Shown piece after piece: positions 1 to 7,569 of a DNA stretch of 21,256 bases. Positions within the stretch are counted from its first letter, which is position 1. The number at the start of each line of letters is the position of its first letter. The translations under genes and the position numbers were made by a program. The notes beneath the pieces were generated by a model that was given only the letters and a program-made list of their open reading frames with translations, did not search any database and had not been told where the DNA came from. Source of the stretch: an uncultured Oscillospiraceae bacterium (lineage in GTDB: Bacteria > Bacillota > Clostridia > Oscillospirales > Oscillospiraceae); the NCBI GenBank assembly GCA_900763965.1, contig CAAFMG010000110.1:1-21256 (forward strand). Direction: 5' to 3'.

Positions 1-123
1 CATGGGCAATACATCGGATTCTGTAAGCGCCGTGATTTTAACCAGAAACGCATCTGCCCACCAGCAACTCCATGTGATCAAAAATGTGATCATAAGATAT
101 TTTCTTAGCCTGTTTCTATCCAT
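1..123 (-). CDS. CPBP (CAAX-like) intramembrane protease, N-terminal fragment
   Basis: An ATG at 123 (minus strand) opens a frame of 41 codons that reaches the left edge without a stop, so only the N-terminus is present. It begins MDRNRLRKYLMITFLIT and continues with a Trp/Cys-rich hydrophobic stretch (WSCWW). This basic start followed by a TFxITW-type first membrane helix resembles CPBP-family (Abi/CAAX protease-like) integral membrane proteins, which are predicted glutamic-type intramembrane proteases. An AGAGGT ribosome binding site lies about seven bases upstream of the ATG, and a TATAAT box lies a little further up. The catalytic EExxxR and later His motifs would lie outside the window, so the family call rests on the first helix only; it could be another polytopic membrane protein. 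Confidence 0.5.
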   Translation of the reverse strand, partial: MDRNRLRKYLMITFLITWSCWWADAFLVKITALTESDVLPM

Positions 124-143
124 TTTCTACCTCTGCTTTGTTT

Positions 144-170
144 ATTATAAAATGGGGGAAGTGCTGTGAA
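144..170 (-). promoter_or_regulatory. Putative promoter of the leftmost membrane protease gene
   Basis: A perfect TATAAT (minus strand, 149-144) sits about 20 bases upstream of the ATG at 123. The best -35 match is TTCACA (170-165), with a short 15-bp spacer. The -10 box is convincing; the -35 box is weak. Confidence 0.35.
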
Positions 171-186
171 TTCGTGATTTGCGTGG

Positions 187-209
187 AAAAGGCTCGGATA
201 TTCCGGCCT
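187..209 (-). terminator. Weak intrinsic terminator after the hydrolase gene
   Basis: Downstream of the hydrolase stop, the minus-strand RNA can fold AGGCCGGA against TCCG(A)GCCT with an ATA loop and one bulged A, followed by a short U run (TTTT). It is short, but well placed to end the tmcAL-hydrolase transcript before the divergent gene at the left edge. Confidence 0.45.
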
Positions 210-225
210 GGGCGCTTAGTGCAGT

Positions 226-1194
226 TTATTCGCTGTCCAGGGTGCGGAAGATATCCTTCCAGACGTTTTCGTCCTGGGCGGTCATCCGATCCCAGTCCCA
301 GTGATTGCGGAAGGCTTGCTTTTGGGCATCGGTTTTCAGGGTACCGTCTTTCAGCTTCCGGGCAAGCTCACCGGTAAACTGCCCCAGGTAGGCAGCGGCA
401 TCGGCGGTGTAATTGGGGTTGTGGCCCTTGTTCTGCTCCAGAATGATCCGGATGTTTTTCTTTCCTGCCAGGGCTTTTTTCAGCACATCATGGTGCATTT
501 CCCGGTTTACGATCTTATCGTTGGCAGAGTAGATCAGCAGCACATTGGCCCCGGTCTCAGACAGGGTATGGACGGCATCGTAATGCACAAAATCCGGGTT
601 CGCCGCCTGCTCCAGCCGAAGGACCGGCTTGCGGTAGCCGCCCAGAATTCCGGTGAAAAACTGACGGGCCATGGCCTCCACGGAAATGTAGCCGCTCATG
701 GCAACAATGTGGGAAATTTCCGGGTAGAAGGCCGGGATGTTCATGGCGGCGTATGCACCCCAGCTGTGACCCACCACGCTGATGTCCAGATCACCAATGC
801 CGGGGGTGGCTTTCAGCGCCTTCAGGCAGTCCTTCAGATCCACCAGGGATTGAGCCAGTCCCCGGGTATTTTCTCCGCCGGAGGCCATACAGCCGGTATG
901 GTCATAGGCAAAGACCAGATAGCCGTGGCGGCAAAGCTTTTCGATCTCCTTCATGTAGGACCGGTGACCGCCGCCCAGGCCGTGGTCAAACACCACCAGA
1001 CGGCCGGGAATGATCTCCTCATAGCAATACAGCCAGCCTTGCAGGGTGTGTCCCAGGCTGGAAGGGAAGGGAAGCGCCTGCTGCCGCAGACCGGGGAAGT
1101 CGGCGGCGGAAAAATAATGGGCCAGGCCGGTGTCATCACAGCGGCTGAAAAACTGTGTGCGGTAGATATTCAGGATCTTTTTTTCAAACAGCAT
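226..1194 (-). CDS. Alpha/beta hydrolase family protein
   Basis: Protein of 322 residues with a complete alpha/beta-hydrolase signature. It has an HGLGGG oxyanion-hole motif (71-76), a nucleophile elbow GHSWG (142-146, Ser144), a plausible acid Asp226 in the strand preceding NDKIV, and catalytic His258 in KGHNP. No signal peptide or membrane segment is visible, so it is probably cytoplasmic. The substrate cannot be deduced; such proteins include esterases, lipases and acyl-peptide hydrolases. The start is placed at ATG 1194 because AAGGAG (1208-1203) lies 8 bases upstream; the in-frame TTG at 1200 would be only 2 bases from that site. It follows tmcAL by about 24 bases on the same strand and is probably co-transcribed. 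The C-terminal 40 residues, rich in Lys, Asp and Trp, lie beyond the usual fold. Confidence 0.85.
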   Translation of the reverse strand: MLFEKKILNIYRTQFFSRCDDTGLAHYFSAADFPGLRQQALPFPSSLGHTLQGWLYCYEEIIPGRLVVFDHGLGGGHRSYMKEIEKLCRHGYLVFAYDHTGCMASGGENTRGLAQSLVDLKDCLKALKATPGIGDLDISVVGHSWGAYAAMNIPAFYPEISHIVAMSGYISVEAMARQFFTGILGGYRKPVLRLEQAANPDFVHYDAVHTLSETGANVLLIYSANDKIVNREMHHDVLKKALAGKKNIRIILEQNKGHNPNYTADAAAYLGQFTGELARKLKDGTLKTDAQKQAFRNHWDWDRMTAQDENVWKDIFRTLDSE

Positions 1195-1218
1195 GGTCAA
1201 AACTCCTTTTTCGTTTGG

Positions 1219-2379
1219 TCAGGTCAATTCCCTTCGGTGATAATGGATACGCCGCAACGGCTCCTGTCCGGGGGCTTCCGGCCCTTGGGTGCAGAACAGA
1301 CCGTACAGATCGGAGCAGCGTTTTTCCAGCTCCCAGTATGGATGTTCTGCCGCCTCTCCGGCGTTGAGGAAGGAAGTGTGCCGCTTTCCTTCCTTGAGAA
1401 CAGCCCGCCCCCGGGAGGTGAAGGCCAAAACCCGGGTGTAGGGGATCTGCATGGTCAGATCGGCGGCGGTGATACCCAGAAAGGCACACATGACCATCCG
1501 ATCCAGCCGGGAACGGGTGTAGCGGCGGGATTTGGCGGCGGTGAGAATCTCCTCCAGAGTGCCTTGCTGACGGCAGGCGTGCATCAGCTTCCGCCACAGA
1601 CCCTCACTGCCATAGGGCAGGGCTTCAAATTCGGCATCGGTCATGGTGCGCAGTTTTCCCAGCATGGCCTGCTCTCCGGCTTCCAGGGCGTGCAGAGGGG
1701 CTTCCTCCAGCCATACCCGCGCCTCAGACGGAACAAAGGCGCTCCAATTGTGGTCGTTCAGCATAAGGTTTCGCAGGGCGGTGGCGGAGGGATTGTCCGC
1801 ATCCGCAGTCACAGCGTGGTAGCTGCCTGCCCGGTAAATGGGGTAGGGTACCATAGACAGCCCCTGGGTCAAAATGGCTTTGCAGTATTCTACAGCCAGA
1901 ATGTTGTTGGGCTGGGAAAGTACCGATGCATCCACCCCCATCTGCTCCAGAGCGGCCTGCCTTGCGGCGGGGAAGGACTTGCCGGTGTCCAGCGCCTGCC
2001 GGAGCAGGGGCGGGAAGTCCGGGTGCAGCAGTCCCTGGGCGGCGGAAAGGAGGGTGTCCGGCTGGGCTGTCTCTGCACCGAAGCACAGGGCATCACACAG
2101 GGGAGCCAGGGTCCGCACGCCGGCGGCGGCAAAGCCTTCGGCGGAGGAAAGAGCCCCGGGGATGGGCAGCTCCAGCACCAGATCCGCCCCACAGGCCACC
2201 GCTGCGGCGGCACGGGCAGATTTGTCGATAATCGCCGGGCTGCCCCGCTGGACAAAATTGCCGCTCATGGCGCAGACAATGGCGGTATCTGCCCCAAATT
2301 CCCGGCGAATGTGATCCATTTGCTTCTTATGGCCCAGGTGCAGGGGGTTGTACTCACAGATGATCCCGACGGTTTTCAC
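1219..2379 (-). CDS. tmcAL: tRNA(Met) cytidine acetate ligase (TmcAL/YlbM)
   Basis: Protein of 386 residues matching the TmcAL (YlbM, DUF795) family. This enzyme uses ATP and acetate to make N4-acetylcytidine at the wobble position of elongator tRNA-Met. The N-terminus carries the nucleotidyltransferase motif EYNPLHLGHKKQ (HLGH at 14-17), followed by the family-typical MSGNFVQRG and a DLVLELP segment. Length is normal for the family (about 400). The start is GTG 2379: AAAGGAGG (2394-2387) is 7 bases upstream, whereas an in-frame TTG at 2400 lies upstream of that site. It is divergent from acetate kinase, a fitting neighbour since TmcAL consumes acetate directly, although adjacency alone does not show a functional link. 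No clear promoter was identified on this strand. Confidence 0.93.
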   Translation of the reverse strand: MKTVGIICEYNPLHLGHKKQMDHIRREFGADTAIVCAMSGNFVQRGSPAIIDKSARAAAAVACGADLVLELPIPGALSSAEGFAAAGVRTLAPLCDALCFGAETAQPDTLLSAAQGLLHPDFPPLLRQALDTGKSFPAARQAALEQMGVDASVLSQPNNILAVEYCKAILTQGLSMVPYPIYRAGSYHAVTADADNPSATALRNLMLNDHNWSAFVPSEARVWLEEAPLHALEAGEQAMLGKLRTMTDAEFEALPYGSEGLWRKLMHACRQQGTLEEILTAAKSRRYTRSRLDRMVMCAFLGITAADLTMQIPYTRVLAFTSRGRAVLKEGKRHTSFLNAGEAAEHPYWELEKRCSDLYGLFCTQGPEAPGQEPLRRIHYHRRELT

Positions 2380-2418
2380 GGTACTTCCTCCTTTTACCAA
2401 AAAATTTTTATTTGGGGC

Positions 2419-2447
2419 TTGAGAAACTGGGAATTATGCTATATAAT
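2419..2447 (+). promoter_or_regulatory. ackA promoter
   Basis: TTGAGA (2419-2424), a 17-bp spacer, then a perfect TATAAT (2442-2447). A TG dinucleotide shortly before the -10 box may help. The transcript would start near 2454, giving a leader of roughly 115 bases before the ackA ATG. Confidence 0.8.
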
Positions 2448-2459
2448 AAAATCAGCTAT

Positions 2460-2545
2460 GGCTATCATACCACACGGTAGCCTAAAAAGCAAGCAAACCA
2501 CTTTGTGGGCATCCGGTAGGATGCGAGTATTTCCCAAAAGGGAAA
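2460..2545 (+). other. Hairpin-rich 5' leader of ackA
   Basis: Four consecutive short stem-loops fit in this leader: GGCTATC/GGTAGCC (2460-2466 with 2476-2482, one G-U pair), CCAC/GTGG (2498-2501 with 2505-2508), GCATCC/GGATGC (2509-2514 with 2519-2524, GGTA loop) and TTTCCC/GGGAAA (2530-2535 with 2540-2545, AAAA loop). The AGGAGG ribosome binding site (2555-2560) follows immediately. No known riboswitch class was recognised. The hairpins may protect or tune translation of a highly expressed mRNA. Confidence 0.5.
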
Positions 2546-2568
2546 CATAATATTAGGAGGAGATTCCA

Positions 2569-3750
2569 ATGAACATTCTCATTATCAATGCCGGTTCTTC
2601 CAGCCTGAAGTACCAGCTGATGAACCCCGAAACCGGCGTTGTGTCCGCTAAGGGCCTGTGCGAGCGCATCGGCATCGATGGCCGCCTGAACCACAGCGCC
2701 AACGGCAAGAAGGTGGTCAAGGACATTCCCATGCCCACCCACTCCGAAGCCATCACCGCTACCCTGGACATCCTGGTGGATCCCGTGGACGGCGTGATTA
2801 AGTCCACCGACGAAATTGATGCTGTCGGCCACCGCGTCCTGCACGGCGGCATGGAGTTCTTTGATTCCTGCGTCATCAACGACGAGGTCATTGCCGCCAT
2901 TGAGAAGTGCATCCCCCTGGGCCCTCTGCATAACCCTGCAAACCTGATGGGCATCCGTGCCTGCCAGGCTGTTATGCCCAAGACCCCCCAGGTCGCTGTG
3001 TTCGACACCGCTTTCCACATGACCATGCCCCCCAAGGCATACCGCTACGCCATCCCCACTGAGTACTACAAGAACGACTCCATCCGCCGCTACGGCTTCC
3101 ATGGCACCTCTCACAAGTATGTCACCAAGCGTGCCATCGAGCTGATGGGCACCAAGGACATCAAGCTGGTCAACTGCCATCTGGGCAACGGCTCCTCTCT
3201 GTCCGCTGTGAAGGACGGCAAGTGCCAGGATACCTCCATGGGCCTGACCCCGTTGGCCGGTGTCCCCATGGGCACCCGTTCCGGCGACCTGGATCCCGCT
3301 GTTGTTCAGTTCGTGATGAACAAGTACGGCATGAGCGCTGATGAGTGCCTGAACATGCTGAACAAGAAGTCCGGCGTTCTGGCTCTGTCCGGCGTTTCCT
3401 CCGACTTCCGTGATATTGAGGATCATGCAAACAAGGGCAACGAGGACTGCGCTCTGGCTCTGGACAAGTTCGCTTACGAAGTCCGCAAGTACATCGGCTC
3501 CTACGCTGCTGCTCTGGGCGGCCTGGACTGCCTGGTGTTCACCGCCGGTGTGGGTGAGAACTCCGCTTCCATGCGTGCACACATCTGCGAAGGCCTGGAA
3601 TTCCTGGGTGTCAAGATCGACCCCGAGAAGAACAACGTCCGCGGCAAGGAAGCCATCATCTCCACCGATGACTCCAAGGTCACCGTTTGGGTCATTCCCA
3701 CCAACGAAGAGCTGATGATCGCTCAGGATACCGCTGATCTGGTCAAGTAA
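2569..3750 (+). CDS. ackA: Acetate kinase
   Basis: Acetate kinase of 393 residues, normal length. It interconverts acetyl phosphate plus ADP with acetate plus ATP, the last ATP-yielding step of acetate fermentation. All signature motifs are present: NAGSSSLKY at the N-terminus (Asn7), GHRVLHGG (Arg89), FDTAFH (Asp146), GFHGTSH (176-182), HLGNGSS (204-210), GTRSGDLDP (Arg237), GVGENS, and a C-terminal NEE (about 379-381) expected to bind metal. AGGAGG lies 8 bases before the ATG. Codon choice is strongly biased (CTG, ATC, AAG, TTC), as in a highly expressed gene. It has its own promoter and strong terminator, so it appears monocistronic. The usual partner gene pta is not in this window. Confidence 0.98.
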   Translation: MNILIINAGSSSLKYQLMNPETGVVSAKGLCERIGIDGRLNHSANGKKVVKDIPMPTHSEAITATLDILVDPVDGVIKSTDEIDAVGHRVLHGGMEFFDSCVINDEVIAAIEKCIPLGPLHNPANLMGIRACQAVMPKTPQVAVFDTAFHMTMPPKAYRYAIPTEYYKNDSIRRYGFHGTSHKYVTKRAIELMGTKDIKLVNCHLGNGSSLSAVKDGKCQDTSMGLTPLAGVPMGTRSGDLDPAVVQFVMNKYGMSADECLNMLNKKSGVLALSGVSSDFRDIEDHANKGNEDCALALDKFAYEVRKYIGSYAAALGGLDCLVFTAGVGENSASMRAHICEGLEFLGVKIDPEKNNVRGKEAIISTDDSKVTVWVIPTNEELMIAQDTADLVK

Positions 3751-3776
3751 GATTCACGGATCTCTTTTTCAAAGGC

Positions 3777-3809
3777 AAGGAGCCGCCGCAACTGCGGCGG
3801 CTCCTTTTT
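3777..3809 (+). terminator. Strong intrinsic terminator of ackA
   Basis: A 13-bp perfect stem AAGGAGCCGCCGC/GCGGCGGCTCCTT (3777-3789 with 3794-3806) with an AACT loop, ending in a T-tract (3805-3809). Confidence 0.93.
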
Positions 3810-3843
3810 AGATTTGACGACAAAACAGAAAGGATGACTCCCA

Positions 3844-5052
3844 ATGCATACTGTTAAGGATCGTTTCCTGCGCTATGTCAGCTTTGATACCCAGTCCTGC
3901 GAGGAATCGGAGACCTGTCCTTCCACCGCCAAGCAGAAGCTGCTGGGTGCAGCACTGGTGGAGGAAATGAAGGAAATGGGCATTTCCGATGCCTTTATGG
4001 ATGAAAACGGCTATGTCTACGGTACCGTTCCCGGCGATCCGACCCTGCCAACCATTGGTCTGATTGCCCACATGGATACCGCACCCGATGCCTCCGGTGC
4101 CAATATCCGGGCACGGGAGGTGGAATACCAGGGTGGTGACATTCTGCTCAATGCGGAGCAGAATATCTGGATGAAGGCCTCTGACTATCCCAACCTGAAG
4201 CGCCATATCGGCAAGCATCTGATCGTCACCGACGGCACCACCCTGCTGGGAGCCGATGACAAGGCCGGTGTTGCCGAGATCATGACGGCTGCTGCCTGGC
4301 TGCTGAAAAACGGCGGCAGACATGCAACCTTGAAGATTGGTTTTACCCCGGATGAGGAGATCGGCAGAGGTGCCGACCGGTTTGACATCAAGAACTTCGG
4401 TGCAGACTATGCCTATACTGCCGACGGCGGCCTGATTGGGGAATTGGAGTATGAGAATTTCAATGCCGCCGGTGCCAAGGTGACGGTGCATGGGCTGAAC
4501 ATTCATCCCGGCAGTGCCAAAAATAAGATGGTAAACTCCCAGTATATTGCCATGGAGTTCCAGAGCCTGCTGCCGGCTGCCCAGAAGCCGGAGTACACCG
4601 ATGGCTATGAGGGCTTTATCCACCTGCTGGATATGGAGGGCAGTGTGGAGCGGTCCACCCTGCGCTATATCATCCGGGATCTGGATATGGACAAGTTCCT
4701 GGAGAAGAAGGCGCTGATGGAGGCAGCGGCGGCCTTTATCAACCGCAAGTATGGGGAAGGCACCCTGGAACTGACCATCCGGGACAGCTACTACAATATG
4801 CGCCAGAAGATCGAGCCGGTGATGTATGTGGTGGATCGGGCCAAGGCAGCTATGGAGGCTGTGGGCATTACCCCTGTGGTGGTTCCTGTACGGGGCGGCA
4901 CTGACGGCGCACGGCTGAGCTATGAGGGCCTGCCCTGTCCCAACCTGTGTACCGGCGGCGATAATTATCATGGCCGTTTTGAGTATATTCCTGTAGAGGA
5001 TATGGAAAAATGCACCGAAATGCTGGTGCGGATCCTGACGGATGTACAATGA
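3844..5052 (+). CDS. pepT: Peptidase T (tripeptide aminopeptidase, M20 family)
   Basis: Cytoplasmic di-zinc tripeptidase of 402 residues, normal for PepT. It removes the N-terminal residue from tripeptides at the end of peptide breakdown. Zinc ligands and catalytic residues are in family order: HMD (His76, Asp78), GADD (Asp138), DEE (Glu171/Glu172), TADGG (Asp194) and the late DNYHG (His376). The dimerisation lid segment with NIHPGSAKNK is also present. AAAGGA precedes the ATG by about 10 bases. It follows the ackA terminator, so it needs its own promoter. A TTGACG occurs near 3814, but no good -10 box lies at the right distance. Its stop codon overlaps the start of the next gene. Confidence 0.96.
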   Translation: MHTVKDRFLRYVSFDTQSCEESETCPSTAKQKLLGAALVEEMKEMGISDAFMDENGYVYGTVPGDPTLPTIGLIAHMDTAPDASGANIRAREVEYQGGDILLNAEQNIWMKASDYPNLKRHIGKHLIVTDGTTLLGADDKAGVAEIMTAAAWLLKNGGRHATLKIGFTPDEEIGRGADRFDIKNFGADYAYTADGGLIGELEYENFNAAGAKVTVHGLNIHPGSAKNKMVNSQYIAMEFQSLLPAAQKPEYTDGYEGFIHLLDMEGSVERSTLRYIIRDLDMDKFLEKKALMEAAAAFINRKYGEGTLELTIRDSYYNMRQKIEPVMYVVDRAKAAMEAVGITPVVVPVRGGTDGARLSYEGLPCPNLCTGGDNYHGRFEYIPVEDMEKCTEMLVRILTDVQ

Positions 5053-6926
5053 AAACGGAACTGTTGACGGAAAAGGGAACACTCCGGCAGAAGGGGCTGC
5101 TGATGGTGTCTGCCGCCGCCCTGGTGCTGACCACCACTCCAGCCTGGATCCCGGGCATGGCGGCGGCGATCCTCTTTGCGGCTCTGAGCTGCTGGGGGAT
5201 TTGGCGCTATGTGTCTTTTCAAACAAAGGAGGATGCCGCCGCTCATAGCGGCCTGGTGTGCCTGAGTCTGCTGATTTGCTTTGCTTTTGGGAGCAATTTT
5301 TACAATATCTGGAAGGATTCCCGCTATGTTCAAAGGCTTGCGCAGATGCTGCATCTTCCTTTGTCTTGGTTGCTGGGGATCTGCACAGCTGCCGCGGTGC
5401 TGCTTTGCCTGCCTGCTGTCAATCGACTGGTGACAGGGGCGGTAGAATACGGAGCCCAGGATATCCGGGAATGCGGCTGCATGGTTCCTCCAAAGGGAAA
5501 AAAGACGGTGTCCATGAAGCAGGCGGTTTGGCTGCTGTTTGCTGTGTATGTGATTGGTTTCAGCGCTGTGCTGCGTACCAATTTCTATTACCTGGATGAC
5601 AATGGTCGGGCGGCTTTTGGCTACAAGACCTGGGACTACTTTGGACGTTACCTGTCTACCGGCTTTTCCACGCTGCTGCACATGGGAGATTATCTGGTGG
5701 ATATTGCGCCCCTGCCGCAATTGGCTGCGCTGTGGATCTTGGCAGTGGCCAGCGTGTGTCTTTTGTATGTCCTGTATGACCGAACCTGGTTTACCGGGTG
5801 GGAACTGGCAGCATCAGTGATTTTGGGATTGAATCCTTACTTCCTGGAGTGTCTGTCCTTCCGGTTTGATGCACCTTATATGGCTGTCTCTGTGTTGGCA
5901 GGTATTGTGCCCCTGCTCTATCGAAGAAGAGGGACATTTGTCTACATCCTTGCCTCGGGACTGGGAATCCTGTTTATATGCACCAGCTATCAGGCATCTG
6001 CCGGAATTTTTCCGATCTTGGTAATCGCAGTGATGCTTCAGATGTGGAATCGGGGAGAGCGGTTCCGGGAGATCATGGCTTTCTGCGGCAGATCTGTGGC
6101 AGGCTACGGTCTGGGTATGGTCTATTTCAAGCTGGTGATCATGAAGCCTGCCTCTGCCGGGTATGTTTCCAATGCCATGCCGGAGGGAATCGGTCTGATC
6201 AGCCATACGATAGACAATTTCAAGCATTATTACAGCCTGATCCTGACGGATTTCCGGCCTGTCTGGATGATTTTGGCATTGTTGACGGCGGTGGTATTTG
6301 CTGGGATCACAGTGCACCGCTCCCGGAGGAACAAACTTGCCGCAGGGGCCTTGACACTGCTCTGCATGGGACTGATGCTGCTTTTGTGCTTTGGTCTGTA
6401 CCCAGTGCTGGAGTCTGCGCTGTTTTCTCCCAGAGCCATGTATGGCTTTGGTGTGCTGCTGGCGATTTTCGGCGTATCGGTGGCGAAAGGCTGGGGGAGA
6501 ATGTCGGTAAAGCTCCCTGCGCTGCTGTTGAGCTGGGCCTTTTTCGTGTTTTCTTTTGCCTATGGCAATGCCCTGGATCTGCAAAAAAACTACACGGAGT
6601 TCCGGATCCACATGGTCATGGAGGATTTGAACCAGCTGCCTAAGACCCAGGAACGCATGGACCTGCGGCTGTCCGGGGGCATTGGAATGGCACCGGTTCT
6701 GGGCAATTTGCCACAAAACTACCGAATTCTGAATCGTCTGATACCGGAGACCTTTGGCGGCGGAGACGATCTGACGGAGTATCGTTTCTACGAATACTAT
6801 GGGATCGGAGCGTTTATGGACTATGGAAAAGAGAATCTGGCCACCGAGGAAATGATCCTTTGGCGGGATACCCTGTACCACAGCATCTATGTGAAGGATG
6901 AACATATTCTGGTGGAACTGAAATAA
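5049..6926 (+). CDS. GtrII-like membrane glucosyltransferase family protein
   Basis: Polytopic membrane protein of 625 residues with roughly eleven to twelve hydrophobic segments. The stretch YYLDDNGRAAFGYKTW, followed by GRYLSTGFSTLL and an acidic/proline-rich APLPQL, matches the first periplasmic loop of the Glucos_trans_II (GtrII) family. Those proteins use polyprenyl-phosphate glucose to decorate surface glycans. The conserved Asp pair in LDD is the likely catalytic site. The ATG at 5049 overlaps the pepT stop by 4 bases (ATGA), indicating translational coupling; upstream in-frame starts inside pepT have no such support. No companion flippase or GtrB-type glucosyltransferase is nearby, so acceptor and donor are unknown. 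The C-terminal 100 residues are predicted soluble. Confidence 0.75.
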   Translation: MKTELLTEKGTLRQKGLLMVSAAALVLTTTPAWIPGMAAAILFAALSCWGIWRYVSFQTKEDAAAHSGLVCLSLLICFAFGSNFYNIWKDSRYVQRLAQMLHLPLSWLLGICTAAAVLLCLPAVNRLVTGAVEYGAQDIRECGCMVPPKGKKTVSMKQAVWLLFAVYVIGFSAVLRTNFYYLDDNGRAAFGYKTWDYFGRYLSTGFSTLLHMGDYLVDIAPLPQLAALWILAVASVCLLYVLYDRTWFTGWELAASVILGLNPYFLECLSFRFDAPYMAVSVLAGIVPLLYRRRGTFVYILASGLGILFICTSYQASAGIFPILVIAVMLQMWNRGERFREIMAFCGRSVAGYGLGMVYFKLVIMKPASAGYVSNAMPEGIGLISHTIDNFKHYYSLILTDFRPVWMILALLTAVVFAGITVHRSRRNKLAAGALTLLCMGLMLLLCFGLYPVLESALFSPRAMYGFGVLLAIFGVSVAKGWGRMSVKLPALLLSWAFFVFSFAYGNALDLQKNYTEFRIHMVMEDLNQLPKTQERMDLRLSGGIGMAPVLGNLPQNYRILNRLIPETFGGGDDLTEYRFYEYYGIGAFMDYGKENLATEEMILWRDTLYHSIYVKDEHILVELK

Positions 6927-6932
6927 AGCGCA

Positions 6933-6975
6933 AGCGCCGTGGGGGGACATACCTCCACGGCGCTAGTGATTTTTG
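6933..6975 (+). terminator. Terminator after the pepT-glycosyltransferase pair
   Basis: A 12-bp stem AGCGCCGTGGGG/CTCCACGGCGCT (6933-6944 with 6953-6964, one G-U pair) with an 8-base loop. It is followed after a few bases by TTTTT (6971-6975). The gap before the T-tract makes it slightly non-canonical. Confidence 0.75.
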
Positions 6976-6986
6976 AAAATGGCTTA

Positions 6987-7149
6987 GGGAAGCTCTGATT
7001 AAATCGACAAGAGCTGACGGAGAAAGATTTTGCTTCCAGGCAAGGTTTGAAAAATGAGGGAATACTGTATGTATTTCCCATTTTTCAAACCGCAGACTGG
7101 GGGCAAAAGATTCGCCGCTCAGCCGCAGACGATTTATTCAGAGTTTCCC
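6987..7149 (+). mobile_element. MITE-like palindromic element, 163 bp
   Basis: Terminal inverted repeats GGGAAGCTCTGATTAAATCG (6987-7006) and its near-complement at 7130-7149 match at 18 of 20 positions. The element is an imperfect palindrome throughout. The centre forms a long hairpin: 13 perfect pairs (7044-7056 with 7079-7091), then a bulged A and 8 more pairs (7058-7065 with 7071-7078), with a 5-base loop. Both ends are flanked by TTA in the same orientation (6984-6986 and 7150-7152), a possible 3-bp target duplication. No transposase is encoded, so it would be a non-autonomous element or a repetitive extragenic palindrome. The strand is arbitrary. Copies elsewhere in the genome cannot be seen from here. 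Confidence 0.7.
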
Positions 7150-7566
7150 TTAATATTTCTTCTGCAAAAAATGCCAGCTGCCGGAATAGAGGATCAGCAG
7201 ACCACAGATGCTCCAGGCGTAGGGGAGGGCGGTTTGGGCATGGCCCAGCAAGTTCAGCACGATCACTGCCACACCGGCCAGAGTGATGTACAGGGAAAAA
7301 GCCCAGCTTCTGGCCCGTTCAGAGAGCATCTGATAGCGCTCGTCCTTTTCAGACAGTTCCTGCTTGCGGATGGTTTCCGGATTTTTGATGACTTTGGCAT
7401 ACCGGACGATTTTCAGCACGCCCACAGTGACCATAGCGATTCCCATAGAGAACATGTAATTGCCGGAGACCTGGCTGAACCAGGAGGTCACCGCCATGAC
7501 GATCCCCAGGATCAGGTAGCCAATAGCACACACAAAGCGCAGTTTCAGTTTCTTTTGGTATTCCAT
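7150..7566 (-). CDS. Four-helix integral membrane protein paired with an XRE regulator
   Basis: Protein of 138 residues with four predicted membrane helices (about 10-30, 38-57, 87-108 and 113-132). They are separated by a charged central loop, NPETIRKQELSEKDERY. Small membrane proteins with this type of loop are commonly encoded next to a short Cro/CI-type regulator in Firmicutes; their function is not established. GGAGG (7579-7575), inside the end of the upstream regulator gene, is 8 bases from the ATG, and the two genes are only 3 bases apart, so they form an operon. Its stop codon TAA (7152-7150) directly abuts the right end of the MITE-like element. Confidence 0.75.
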   Translation of the reverse strand: MEYQKKLKLRFVCAIGYLILGIVMAVTSWFSQVSGNYMFSMGIAMVTVGVLKIVRYAKVIKNPETIRKQELSEKDERYQMLSERARSWAFSLYITLAGVAVIVLNLLGHAQTALPYAWSICGLLILYSGSWHFLQKKY

Positions 7567-7569
7567 TTG

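Noticed and set aside
301..2550. A 749-codon open frame on the plus strand across the hydrolase and tmcAL genes
   Set aside because: It is antisense to two well-supported genes, has no family motifs and a Gly/Gln/His-rich composition typical of the complement of GC-rich coding sequence.
2448..2568. Known riboswitch or T-box in the ackA leader
   Set aside because: No T-box sequence, specifier loop or recognised aptamer core was seen, and there is no terminator hairpin with a U-tract before the start codon.
3814..3850. TTGACG as a -35 box for pepT
   Set aside because: No acceptable -10 hexamer occurs 16-19 bases downstream; the promoter of pepT remains unassigned.
3808..5226. A long minus-strand open frame over pepT
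   Set aside because: Antisense shadow of pepT; no ribosome binding site and no recognisable domain.
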